Of a stretch of DNA of 64,000 nucleotides, positions 57,662 through 64,000 are shown piece by piece (the stretch's first letter is position 1; the number at the start of each line of letters is the position of its first letter). Where the stretch lies: positions 620,001 to 684,000 of the forward strand of contig JADGAX010000001.1 in NCBI GenBank assembly GCA_015231795.1, given 5' to 3'. The position numbers and the translations under genes were made by a program. The notes beneath the pieces were generated by a model. The model was not told the DNA's origin. It did no database searches and was given only the letters and a program-made list of their open reading frames with translations. Source of the DNA: Alphaproteobacteria bacterium (GTDB lineage Bacteria > Pseudomonadota > Alphaproteobacteria > Rhodospirillales > WMHbin7).

Positions 57662-59107
57662 CTATTTCACTCCCCTCGATATATCCCCATCCTTCGAGAC
57701 GCTTCGCTCCTCAGGATGAGGAATTCTTGCCGTTTCCCAGGGCGCAGGCTTGCGCACCTGTTCGAAAACGGGATTGGTCAGCGCCAGCGCCAGACGTTCG
57801 ACCAAACGCAGCGTGCCGTCATAACCGGCATAGGCGTGGTGGCGTTCCTGATTGATGTCCAGCCAAGGGCGCTTGGCCTTCAGGGCCACGAATTGGGTGC
57901 GGCCGCCCGACAGCATGATGTCGGCCTCGCCTTCCTTCAGCATGCGGTACATTTCGCGAGGTGGGATGGCGTCCACCATCGGCGCGTCGTCGCCCATCAG
58001 GTCCTTGATGCGTTCCTTGTCGCCCTCGGTCGCCTTGCGCACCGATGTCTTGATGATGGTCATCCCCAATTCCTGCAGCGCCGAAACCACCGACCAGGAT
58101 TTATGGCCGCCGGTGTACAGCAGCACCTTCTTGCCCGACAGAACGGGGCGGAATTTCTCGAGCGCCACCCACAGCCTTGCTTCTTCTTCCGCGATCAGCG
58201 CCTCGGCGCGCGCCAGCAAGTCTTCCGGCGCGCCCTGGCGCACCAACAGCCCCGCCATGCCGCGCAACACGTTCGACGTGTCGGTGATGCCGTAGAACGA
58301 GCCTTCCATAAAGGGAATGGCGTAGCGTTCCTCCATCTTGCGGGCCAGGCTGATCAGGGCTTGCGAGCAGACCAGCAGATTGGCCTTGGCCCGATGCGCA
58401 GAAGCCACTTCGGCAAAGCGGGCGTCGCCGGTGATGGAGGCGCGCAGGCGAATGCCCAGGCGCTCGAACAGGGGCAGCACCTGCCACAACTCGCCCACCA
58501 GATTGAAATCGCCGATGATGTTGATGTCGAAGGGCGAGGCGTCATCGGGTTCGCGCGTGCCGATCACGTAGTCAAGCAGCGTTTCGCCAGCCAGCTTGTT
58601 GCCCAGATTCTTCGATCCCGCAAAGCCCGGCGCATCGACCGGAATCACCGGCAGGCCCAGCTTCTCGCCCGCCGCCATGCAGACTTTCACCACATCGTCG
58701 CCGATCATGGCGGGCACGCAGGTCTGATAGACGAAGATGGCGGGCGGATTGTGCGCCGCCGCCACTTCGTGAATGGCCTTCCACAGCTTCTTTTCGCCGC
58801 CATGGATGACGTCCAACTCGGTCAGGTCGGTGGTGAAGCCGGTCCGGTAAAGGGCTGGCCCCGAACTGGCGGAATGGCGGTTGTCCCAGGCATTGCCCTC
58901 GCAGCCGATGGGGCCATGCACGATATGGGCGGCGTCGGTGATCGGCTGCAGGGCGATCTTGGCGCCATCAAAGGCGCAGCCGCCAGCCGCCGCCCCGGGC
59001 GTTAAGGGCTTCGAACAGCCCTTCTTGCGGGCCGTCTCGGTCTTGGCCTGATTGGTTGCGCAACCCGGCTCGTTGAACAGATCGGCGATTTTGGCCTTTA
59101 AAGACAT
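57662..59107 (-). CDS. nifE: Nitrogenase cofactor scaffold protein NifE, with repeat-derived C-terminus
   Basis: 481 aa from ATG 59107. NifD-like: cluster ligands in KPLTPGAAAGGCAFDGAKIALQP and AAHIVHGPIGCEGNAWDN, then FVYQTCVPAMIGDDV and YTGGHKSWSVVSALQELG. Forms the NifEN scaffold for FeMo-co. The last 20 codons (about PHPEERSVSKDGDISRGVK) come from a palindromic repeat element inserted in the 3' end; the conserved sequence appears to end near PWETA. A sigma-54 promoter and two NifA sites lie upstream. First gene of nifE-N-X-DUF269-fdxB-nifQ. Confidence 0.95.
   Translation of the reverse strand: MSLKAKIADLFNEPGCATNQAKTETARKKGCSKPLTPGAAAGGCAFDGAKIALQPITDAAHIVHGPIGCEGNAWDNRHSASSGPALYRTGFTTDLTELDVIHGGEKKLWKAIHEVAAAHNPPAIFVYQTCVPAMIGDDVVKVCMAAGEKLGLPVIPVDAPGFAGSKNLGNKLAGETLLDYVIGTREPDDASPFDINIIGDFNLVGELWQVLPLFERLGIRLRASITGDARFAEVASAHRAKANLLVCSQALISLARKMEERYAIPFMEGSFYGITDTSNVLRGMAGLLVRQGAPEDLLARAEALIAEEEARLWVALEKFRPVLSGKKVLLYTGGHKSWSVVSALQELGMTIIKTSVRKATEGDKERIKDLMGDDAPMVDAIPPREMYRMLKEGEADIMLSGGRTQFVALKAKRPWLDINQERHHAYAGYDGTLRLVERLALALTNPVFEQVRKPAPWETARIPHPEERSVSKDGDISRGVK
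57688..57721. repeat. Palindromic intergenic-type repeat within the nifE 3' end
   Basis: The sequence runs CATCCTTCGAGACGCTTC then GCTCCTCAGGATGAGG: two imperfect inverted arms (CATCCT..GAG / CTC..AGGATG) around a GC-rich centre. It matches my memory of a dispersed palindromic repeat in alphaproteobacterial genomes. Here it is translated as part of NifE. Confidence 0.6.
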
Positions 59108-59132
59108 GGGCACCTCCAGCCAGATGAAGCAA

Positions 59133-59148
59133 TGCAAGGCGCGTGCCT
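59133..59148 (-). promoter_or_regulatory. Sigma-54 promoter of the nifE operon
   Basis: Minus-strand AGGCACGCGCCTTGCA fits the -24/-12 consensus TGGCACG-N4-TTGCA: GGCACG at 59147-59142, CGCC spacer, TTGCA at 59137-59133. It lies 26-41 bases upstream of the nifE ATG, which leaves a short leader. Confidence 0.85.
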
Positions 59149-59191
59149 GATAAGATTTGATATAAATCAGTAGGTTAACGAATAGCCGCCC

Positions 59192-59207
59192 TGTCCGATT
59201 TCCGACA
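59192..59207. promoter_or_regulatory. NifA upstream activator site 1
   Basis: TGTCCGATTTCCGACA is an exact TGT-N10-ACA NifA box, 44 bases upstream of the sigma-54 promoter. Its near-palindromic symmetry makes strand assignment ambiguous. Confidence 0.8.
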
Positions 59208-59211
59208 GTCT

Positions 59212-59227
59212 TGTCACAGGCAAGACA
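59212..59227. promoter_or_regulatory. NifA upstream activator site 2
   Basis: TGTCACAGGCAAGACA is a second exact TGT-N10-ACA box, centre-to-centre 20 bases from site 1, about two helical turns, so both bind on the same DNA face. Confidence 0.75.
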
Positions 59228-59318
59228 CCCACCCACTTGGCCCAGGTGCCAAGGCGGGCATGACGTGATATGTTATCGGTCGAAAAACCGTGGCTTCGGA
59301 CCGGCAAAGGAGCTGAAG

Positions 59319-61025
59319 TTGGCCAAGACATCCGCCCAAGACGAGCGAGTTCACCCAGGCCGCGAGCAAGGGGCGGCGCTGTTGATCATTGTGGCCATCC
59401 TGGCTATCGTCGCCGCTATGGCGGTGGGCATGAGCTATTACGGCAGCCCCACCCAGCATCTTGATCAGTCTCGCCAAAGTGCGACCGACCTGGAACGCAT
59501 CAAGACGGCCATCTCGTCCTTCGTGATCGGCAACTCGCGCCTGCCCTGCCCCGCCAACGCCGCCAATACAAGCTGGACCGAGGATTGCGCCACCCCCAGC
59601 GCCAATGCCGTGGTGCCCTGGAAAACGCTGGGGCTTCAGGAAAGCGACAGCGTCGACCAGTGGGGACACCGCATCGCCTATTACCCCAGCAGCGCTTTGA
59701 CCAGCGGCACGCCGTTCGCCGCCGCCATTCCGTCCGACGGACTTTCCGTTTACAGCGACTATGACGTCAGCGGCAATCCCATTGGGTCGGCGCAATCTGC
59801 CGCCTATGTCCTGGTCAGTGCTGGCGAGAATGGAGCGGGCGGCTGGATGATGTCGGGGCTGCGCAAGACGGTTCCGGTTTCTCCCACCGCCGAGGCGGAC
59901 AATGCCGATGGCGACGCCAGCTTCATCAAGGCCGGTCACGATACAGGAACCACCTATTTCGACGATCTGCTGGTTTTCGACACGGCTTCCAATATCTGTG
60001 CCGAAAATTCGATCTGCACATCGGCCCCGCAAGCCGAAGCCTTCTTCAACTCCACCGACAATCCCACCTCCTTCGTCTCGACGAACAGCAATTACGGAAA
60101 GCTGGTCAGGGCCAGCAACGGCAAAACCGCCGCTGCGGGCCAGGACAACGTCATCCATTTCAGCGAAGACCCCGAGGTGAAGGACGGCAAGGCGATGGAC
60201 AGCGTGCCCGAGCACAAGGCTGTCTGCGTCTGGCTGAACCAAAAGCTGACTTTCCAGACCCAATCGATTCGCGCCTATTTCACCTTCAACTGGTGGCCGG
60301 GCGAGGAAAGCAACACCCAGCACGGCTTCGCCGATGGCTTCACCATGACCGTGGTGCCTTGGGGCACGGCGACCTCAAGCTGCGGCTATGACGGCAGCAG
60401 CCTGGGCTACAAGGACATGTCGCTGCAAAACGTGAAGCGCATGGCGGTCGAGTTCGACACTTACCAATATTCCGGCACGGATGGATCTTACGACCAGACC
60501 ACCAACGATCCCGACCGCAACCATGTTTCGGTGCTGTTCAACAACTCTATCAATCACAACGGAACGCCGGGAAGCGCTGGCGGCTGGGCGGGTTCTTGCA
60601 GCGCCAATTCCACCAATGGCTCGGCGGGGGGCTGCACCTATAAGACCAGCGGCACCAACTGGCGCGCTTGGCTGGAAGAAAAGTCGCGGGTCGAATTCCC
60701 GCATATCCAGCCCTACAACGTGCGCATCGAATTGCAACGCGGCTGCGACGCCACCTGCACCAGCTGCGGCGCGGGCGGCGGCTATGTTCAGACGCGGGCC
60801 TGGATCGATTGCACCCACGGCTCCTGCTCGACCCTGACCGGCACGTCGCCGCGCGCGACCCTCGATACCGCCACGACGCGCACCATCAATTACTGCACGC
60901 CGCAGCCTTCGAATTGGGGAAGCGAGATGAATGACGTGATGCTGGGCTTCACCTTCGCCACCGGCGGCGCCACCTCGGCCCTGTCGATCCGGGAAATCAA
61001 TATGGGCAACGCAGGCATCCAGTAA
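59319..61025 (+). CDS. Pseudopilin-like protein with C-terminal L-type-lectin-like domain
   Basis: 568 aa starting at TTG 59319, with AAAGGAG six bases upstream. Residues 15-40 (EQGAALLIIVAILAIVAAMAVG) form a prepilin-like N-terminus of GspK/PilX type with no Glu at +5. A shared module follows: LPCPA, VVPWKTLGL, DQWGHRIAY, AAYVLVSAGENGAGG and NADGDASFIKAG...FDDLLVF. Residues about 290-568 resemble an L-type lectin (FADGFTMTVVPWG; MAVEFDTYQYSGTDGS; DPDRNHVSVLFNN), with many Cys (TCTSCGAGGG) that may form disulphides. Likely an exported surface adhesin. Assignments are by motif only. Confidence 0.7.
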   Translation: MAKTSAQDERVHPGREQGAALLIIVAILAIVAAMAVGMSYYGSPTQHLDQSRQSATDLERIKTAISSFVIGNSRLPCPANAANTSWTEDCATPSANAVVPWKTLGLQESDSVDQWGHRIAYYPSSALTSGTPFAAAIPSDGLSVYSDYDVSGNPIGSAQSAAYVLVSAGENGAGGWMMSGLRKTVPVSPTAEADNADGDASFIKAGHDTGTTYFDDLLVFDTASNICAENSICTSAPQAEAFFNSTDNPTSFVSTNSNYGKLVRASNGKTAAAGQDNVIHFSEDPEVKDGKAMDSVPEHKAVCVWLNQKLTFQTQSIRAYFTFNWWPGEESNTQHGFADGFTMTVVPWGTATSSCGYDGSSLGYKDMSLQNVKRMAVEFDTYQYSGTDGSYDQTTNDPDRNHVSVLFNNSINHNGTPGSAGGWAGSCSANSTNGSAGGCTYKTSGTNWRAWLEEKSRVEFPHIQPYNVRIELQRGCDATCTSCGAGGGYVQTRAWIDCTHGSCSTLTGTSPRATLDTATTRTINYCTPQPSNWGSEMNDVMLGFTFATGGATSALSIREINMGNAGIQ

Positions 61026-61163
61026 GGTTATAGTACCATCATCACATTGATTTGATGCACGTTTTCCAGACAACCCTACCACACCGGCGGGTTCCGTTGC
61101 GGGCGGCGATAGGCCATGTTACTGTAGCGTCACTAGAAAAAGATAGTAATTGGCGGGAACTTC

Positions 61164-61823
61164 ATGTCCGAGCGTAACGTCAGCTCTAACCCCGAGGCGG
61201 GTGCTGCGCTGCTGATTTTGGTGGCCATTCTGGCCGTGATCGCCGCCCTGGCCGTCGGCACGCGCCATTTCAGCGGTTCGACTCAGCGGCTGGCGCAGAC
61301 CGAGAACGCGCAGATGGAAGTCGTTCGGTTCGAGGATGCCGTGGCAGCCTTCTGGGAGGCCAATTCCCGTCTGCCCTGCCCGGCTGACGTGACGGCCAAT
61401 GACGGAGTGGCCCTGCCCAACGACGGCACGGCATGCACCGCCCCCTTCCAGCGCCAAGTGATCCCCTGGAAAACGCTGGGGCTGCCCGCCAGCGTCGCCC
61501 GCGATTCCTGGGGCAATTATTTCGCCTATCATGTCTACGCCCCTTTAGTGCTGACTGGTGCCAAAACTGGCGCAGCGTCGATCACTACCGCGATTACGGT
61601 CAAGGAGACTGCTGCCAGCGGCAGCAACATCACCCAGGCGGCTTGGTTCGTGGTGAACAGCTACGGAAAGAACGGCAAGGGTGCTTATACTGGCAATCGA
61701 GTTCAGATCGCCGTCTCCACCAACGCGGATGAGGCTGAAAACACGGATAGCGACGACACCTACGTCAAGGGCGGCACCCCGGGCGGCAGTTTCGACGACA
61801 TTCTCACCTATTGGCTGCCTTGA
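61164..61823 (+). CDS. Pseudopilin-like protein of the pilin/lectin cluster
   Basis: 219 aa from ATG 61164. N-terminus EAGAALLILVAILAVIAALAVG is a prepilin-type helix of the same kind as the preceding protein, followed by the same module: RLPCPADVTANDG, VIPWKTLGL, RDSWGNYFAYH, AAWFVVNSYGKNGKGAYTGN and the end motif EAENTDSDDTYVKGG...FDDILTYWLP. No lectin domain; the protein ends after the shared module. Probably a minor pseudopilin of the same structure. 138 bases separate it from the upstream gene, so it may have its own promoter. Confidence 0.7.
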   Translation: MSERNVSSNPEAGAALLILVAILAVIAALAVGTRHFSGSTQRLAQTENAQMEVVRFEDAVAAFWEANSRLPCPADVTANDGVALPNDGTACTAPFQRQVIPWKTLGLPASVARDSWGNYFAYHVYAPLVLTGAKTGAASITTAITVKETAASGSNITQAAWFVVNSYGKNGKGAYTGNRVQIAVSTNADEAENTDSDDTYVKGGTPGGSFDDILTYWLP

Positions 61824-61843
61824 ACGCAGAAAAGGACGAACCC

Positions 61844-63019
61844 ATGAACAGGCTATTCTCCCTTATCGTCAACGGCGCCGTTTTCGCGGCCCTCGTCGCC
61901 CTGTTCCTGGGCTGGAACCCACCCGACGCCAGCGCCCAGCGCCATCTGTGCCAGAAGGCGGGCAGTGGCTGCAGCGTCGCCGCAGTGGAGGAAGAGGAAG
62001 AGGAAGAGGAAGAAGTCGAGGAAGAAGTTCCGACCACGCCGACGGCGGGCAATGTCGCTTGGTCCTTTGCTGGCAATCTGACCAATTCTTCGGCCCTCAC
62101 CACCACCAGCAGCAGTTCTTCAAGCAAAACCGACAAGCCCGACGTCAACCTGACGACGACGAAAAAGAAAAAATGGGGGGGATCGTCTTATACAAAAACC
62201 GGCTCGCTGCAATTCGACGACATCGAAGACAACCGGCGCAGTTGCGCTTGGATTCCCACCGAAATCCCGCTTTACCGCAAGATCATCCGCGCCTATTACA
62301 CCATAAAATTCGATAGCGATTCCGATGACGAAAACGGCGAAGGCACGGTTTTGGCCTTCCTGCCCGGCAGCACCTCGGTCAGCAGCACGCTATGCGGCGG
62401 CTATGGCGAATATCTGGGTTACGCCGATCAATCCGGCTACACCGCCATGCCCGAACCCCGCTTCGGCATCGAATTCGACACCGACAAAACGACGTCCATG
62501 AGCGATCCCAACAACAACCATGTCGCCATCGTCGCGGACAAGATCAAGCATGACGGCACTGATTCCCCGACCTGCCCGGCCACGTCGGCGGCCAACGACA
62601 GCAGCTCGCCCTACGGCAATTGCTGGACCGGGGCCAACACCACGAAAACCAAGAAGTCAAAAACTTACTCCTATCCCTGGCTGGAAAGCAGCCAGACCCA
62701 TAAATTCAGGGTCGAGATGTTGGCCTGCGCCGGTAGCGGCACGACCAACAACTGCGCCAGCCAAGGCTGCGCCACCACCGACGTTTACGTCAAAACCTGG
62801 GTGTGTCCTTACAAGGATTCGTCTTGCTACAACAGTTCGTCGTTCCAAAGCGTGGAAAGCGCCTATGCGGGCAGCGCGCCCACAGTCATCGAACGTTGCG
62901 TGCCCTTCAATCAGACCACCTATGACAGTCTGATCGTGGGCTTCACCTACGGCGCCAAAGACCATAGTTCCGACACCACCTATGGAAGTTTCGCCATCAA
63001 GACCTTCGACGGGCCATAA
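61844..63019 (+). CDS. Secreted L-type-lectin-like protein with Glu-rich linker
   Basis: 391 aa from ATG 61844 (AAAGGACG SD). Signal peptide MNRLFSLIVNGAVFAALVAL to ...DASAQR; no pilin helix. Next come a Glu-rich run (nine consecutive Glu, Val, then three more), a Ser/Thr-rich stretch and KKKKWGGSS. The domain about 120-391 resembles the lectin part of the 59319-61025 protein: IRAYYTIKFDSDSDDENGEGTVLAF, RFGIEFDTDKTTSMSDP, NNNHVAIVADKIKHDGT. Many Cys suggest oxidised export. Likely a secreted sugar-binding or adhesin subunit encoded with the pseudopilins. Confidence 0.65.
   Translation: MNRLFSLIVNGAVFAALVALFLGWNPPDASAQRHLCQKAGSGCSVAAVEEEEEEEEEVEEEVPTTPTAGNVAWSFAGNLTNSSALTTTSSSSSSKTDKPDVNLTTTKKKKWGGSSYTKTGSLQFDDIEDNRRSCAWIPTEIPLYRKIIRAYYTIKFDSDSDDENGEGTVLAFLPGSTSVSSTLCGGYGEYLGYADQSGYTAMPEPRFGIEFDTDKTTSMSDPNNNHVAIVADKIKHDGTDSPTCPATSAANDSSSPYGNCWTGANTTKTKKSKTYSYPWLESSQTHKFRVEMLACAGSGTTNNCASQGCATTDVYVKTWVCPYKDSSCYNSSSFQSVESAYAGSAPTVIERCVPFNQTTYDSLIVGFTYGAKDHSSDTTYGSFAIKTFDGP
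61988..62026 (+). repeat. GAGGAA hexamer tandem repeat encoding the Glu run
   Basis: Four exact GAGGAA units (61988-62011) followed by GAA, GTC and further GAG/GAA codons. Six-base units keep the reading frame, so copy-number change would only alter the length of the acidic linker in the secreted lectin-like protein. Confidence 0.6.
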
Positions 63020-63091
63020 GGCAGTTCCCTCTATTGAAGGCGTTGCATTCCTGCTAGAATAACCCCTGTCCCTAGTGGGATGGGGGTTGGA

Positions 63092-63973
63092 ATGCGCAAG
63101 CGGTTGAGCAGATGGACTCTGGAATCTTTCAAACGCCTTGATTCTGGCGAGGCGCAGGGTTTTACCCTGATCGAGATCGCCATCGTGCTGGCCGTGGTTG
63201 GCCTGTTGCTGGGTATGGGCCTGATGTCGGGCGCCCAGATGCTTGAGAACGCCAAGCGCAAAACGACCGGCGAACGCATGGACAAGATCGAAGACGCCAT
63301 CACCCTGTTCGCCATCCAGAACAATTTCCTGCCCTGCCCCGCCGATGGATCGCTGAACAGCGCCAACGCCAATTTCGGTCGCTCGCAACCCGCCACCGGC
63401 TTGGCCGCCTGCACGGCGATTGCCAACGGCGCCCATGTCGTGCCCTGGATCACCCTGGGGCTGGACGAGCTTTATTCCCGCGACGGCTGGGGCAACCGCA
63501 TCACTTACTACGTGGCGGGAAGAAGTCAGGGGGGTACCGCCAACGGCATCGTTCTGCATACCAACCCCAACACGAACGACGGCATCCAACGCGTCGATAC
63601 TTCATATCCCTATGGTGAGGTTCTTGTTTACGCCCTTGCAGGCGTTCCAGGCCTGACCACCAACCAATTGACCAACAGCAGCAACAATACGGCGGCGGGC
63701 TGCAGCGCAACGAATGTCTGCGCCGCCTATGCGCTGGTCAGCCACGGGGCGCACGCCAGCGGCGCCTATACGGGCAGCAACAATCCGACACGGATTGCCA
63801 CCACCGATGCCAGCGCCGGCGAGGCGGAAAACAACGATGGGGACGCGTTCTTCGTGCAGAACGACCCCACCGAGCGGGCATCAAGCAGCGGCATCTTCGA
63901 CGACATGGTGCGCTGGCGCTCGGCGCAAAGCATCGTCTCGTCCTGCGGACAGAGTGCATGCGGCAACCCATGA
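63092..63973 (+). CDS. Type IV prepilin-like protein
   Basis: 293 aa from ATG 63092 (GGGGTTGG upstream; ATG 63080 also in frame). The classic prepilin peptidase site GFTLIEIAIVLAVVGLLLG is present at about residues 23-41, with Glu at +5. The shared module follows: FLPCPADGSLNSANA, VVPWITLGL, SRDGWGNRITYYV, AAYALVSHGAHASGAYTG and EAENNDGDAFFVQN...FDDMVRW. Probably the major or initiating pseudopilin of the cluster. The TGA overlaps the next ATG (63970). Confidence 0.75.
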   Translation: MRKRLSRWTLESFKRLDSGEAQGFTLIEIAIVLAVVGLLLGMGLMSGAQMLENAKRKTTGERMDKIEDAITLFAIQNNFLPCPADGSLNSANANFGRSQPATGLAACTAIANGAHVVPWITLGLDELYSRDGWGNRITYYVAGRSQGGTANGIVLHTNPNTNDGIQRVDTSYPYGEVLVYALAGVPGLTTNQLTNSSNNTAAGCSATNVCAAYALVSHGAHASGAYTGSNNPTRIATTDASAGEAENNDGDAFFVQNDPTERASSSGIFDDMVRWRSAQSIVSSCGQSACGNP

Positions 63974-64000
63974 TGCGTGGAATCGCCGTCCTGCCGGGCC
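63970..64000 (+). CDS. Start of another gene of the pilin/lectin cluster, partial
   Basis: ATG at 63970 overlaps the preceding stop by four bases (ATGA) and reads MMRGIAVLPG before the window ends. Only ten residues are visible, so nothing about function can be said beyond likely co-translation with the prepilin gene. Confidence 0.35.
   Translation, partial: MMRGIAVLPG

Noticed and set aside
56837-59005. 722-aa open frame on the plus strand opposite nifN/nifE
   Set aside because: Antisense shadow of high-GC3 nif genes; low-complexity His/Gln/Gly/Arg composition and no SD.

Overview
The window is a gene-dense, GC-rich bacterial chromosome segment (GC-rich by eye, not computed). It looks like an alphaproteobacterium of the Rhodospirillales, possibly close to Magnetospirillum. 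Support comes from an alphaproteobacterial gene repertoire (CheZ, NnrS-like, tandem DUF4170, HpnC/HpnE), a nif cofactor operon under NifA/sigma-54 control, hopanoid-precursor genes and LPS heptose genes. The lifestyle implied is a free-living Gram-negative diazotroph. No magnetosome, photosynthesis, rRNA, tRNA or CRISPR genes are visible.

Layout. 1-8.4 kb (mostly minus): Yej-type peptide ABC transporter, ribosome hibernation factor, hldE-gmhA for LPS heptose, pentapeptide-repeat and cytidylate-kinase-like proteins, indolepyruvate:ferredoxin oxidoreductase iorAB, cheZ. 8.5-12.8 kb: PAS histidine kinase coupled to an EEP-family hydrolase, a methyltransferase, mogA and a small unknown. 12.9-17.3 kb: rpmI-rplT and pheST, with a clear promoter, a terminator and a hairpin-rich pheS leader. 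17.3-20.5 kb: two toxin-antitoxin loci and a HEPN-like gene around trmH/rluE. 20.5-33.9 kb: hrpB, rimO, an EF-hand membrane protein, DUF59 and NnrS-like proteins, a divergent two-component system, a BASS transporter, menA-like and ssb.

33.9-36.7 kb holds a two-gene cassette wedged between ssb and uvrA: a MotA/TolQ/ExbB-like membrane protein with a long coiled tail, and a single-TM partner with an Asp at the start of its TM segment. This is the architecture of ion-driven motors such as ZorAB. 36.7-42 kb: uvrA, tandem DUF4170, rhodanese, trmFO. 42-44 kb is an AT-rich island of three end-overlapping genes (GHKL ATPase, STAS-like DUF4325, small membrane protein); the first gene carries an in-frame amber codon near its apparent original start, and the island ends inside the tail of a DUF433 antitoxin gene. 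44.3-50.3 kb: NDUFAF6-like synthase homologue, hpnC-hpnE, sodB, copA. 50.4-54.4 kb: a membrane histidine kinase overlapped by a TPR/O-GlcNAc-transferase-like glycosyltransferase.

54.4-59.1 kb is the operon nifE-nifN-nifX-DUF269-fdxB-nifQ, which assembles and supplies molybdenum to the nitrogenase FeMo cofactor. A sigma-54 promoter and two tandem NifA sites lie upstream of nifE, and a palindromic repeat is embedded in the nifE 3' end. 59.3-64 kb is a run of three prepilin-like proteins sharing a conserved extracellular module and a secreted protein, two of the four products carrying an L-type-lectin-like domain; this looks like a poorly described surface adhesin or pseudopilus system and continues past the window.

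Most promising for novelty: the pilin/lectin cluster (59.3-64 kb), the motor-like pair between ssb and uvrA (34.1-36.6 kb), and the GHKL-ATPase/DUF4325 island with its amber codon (42.1-44 kb).
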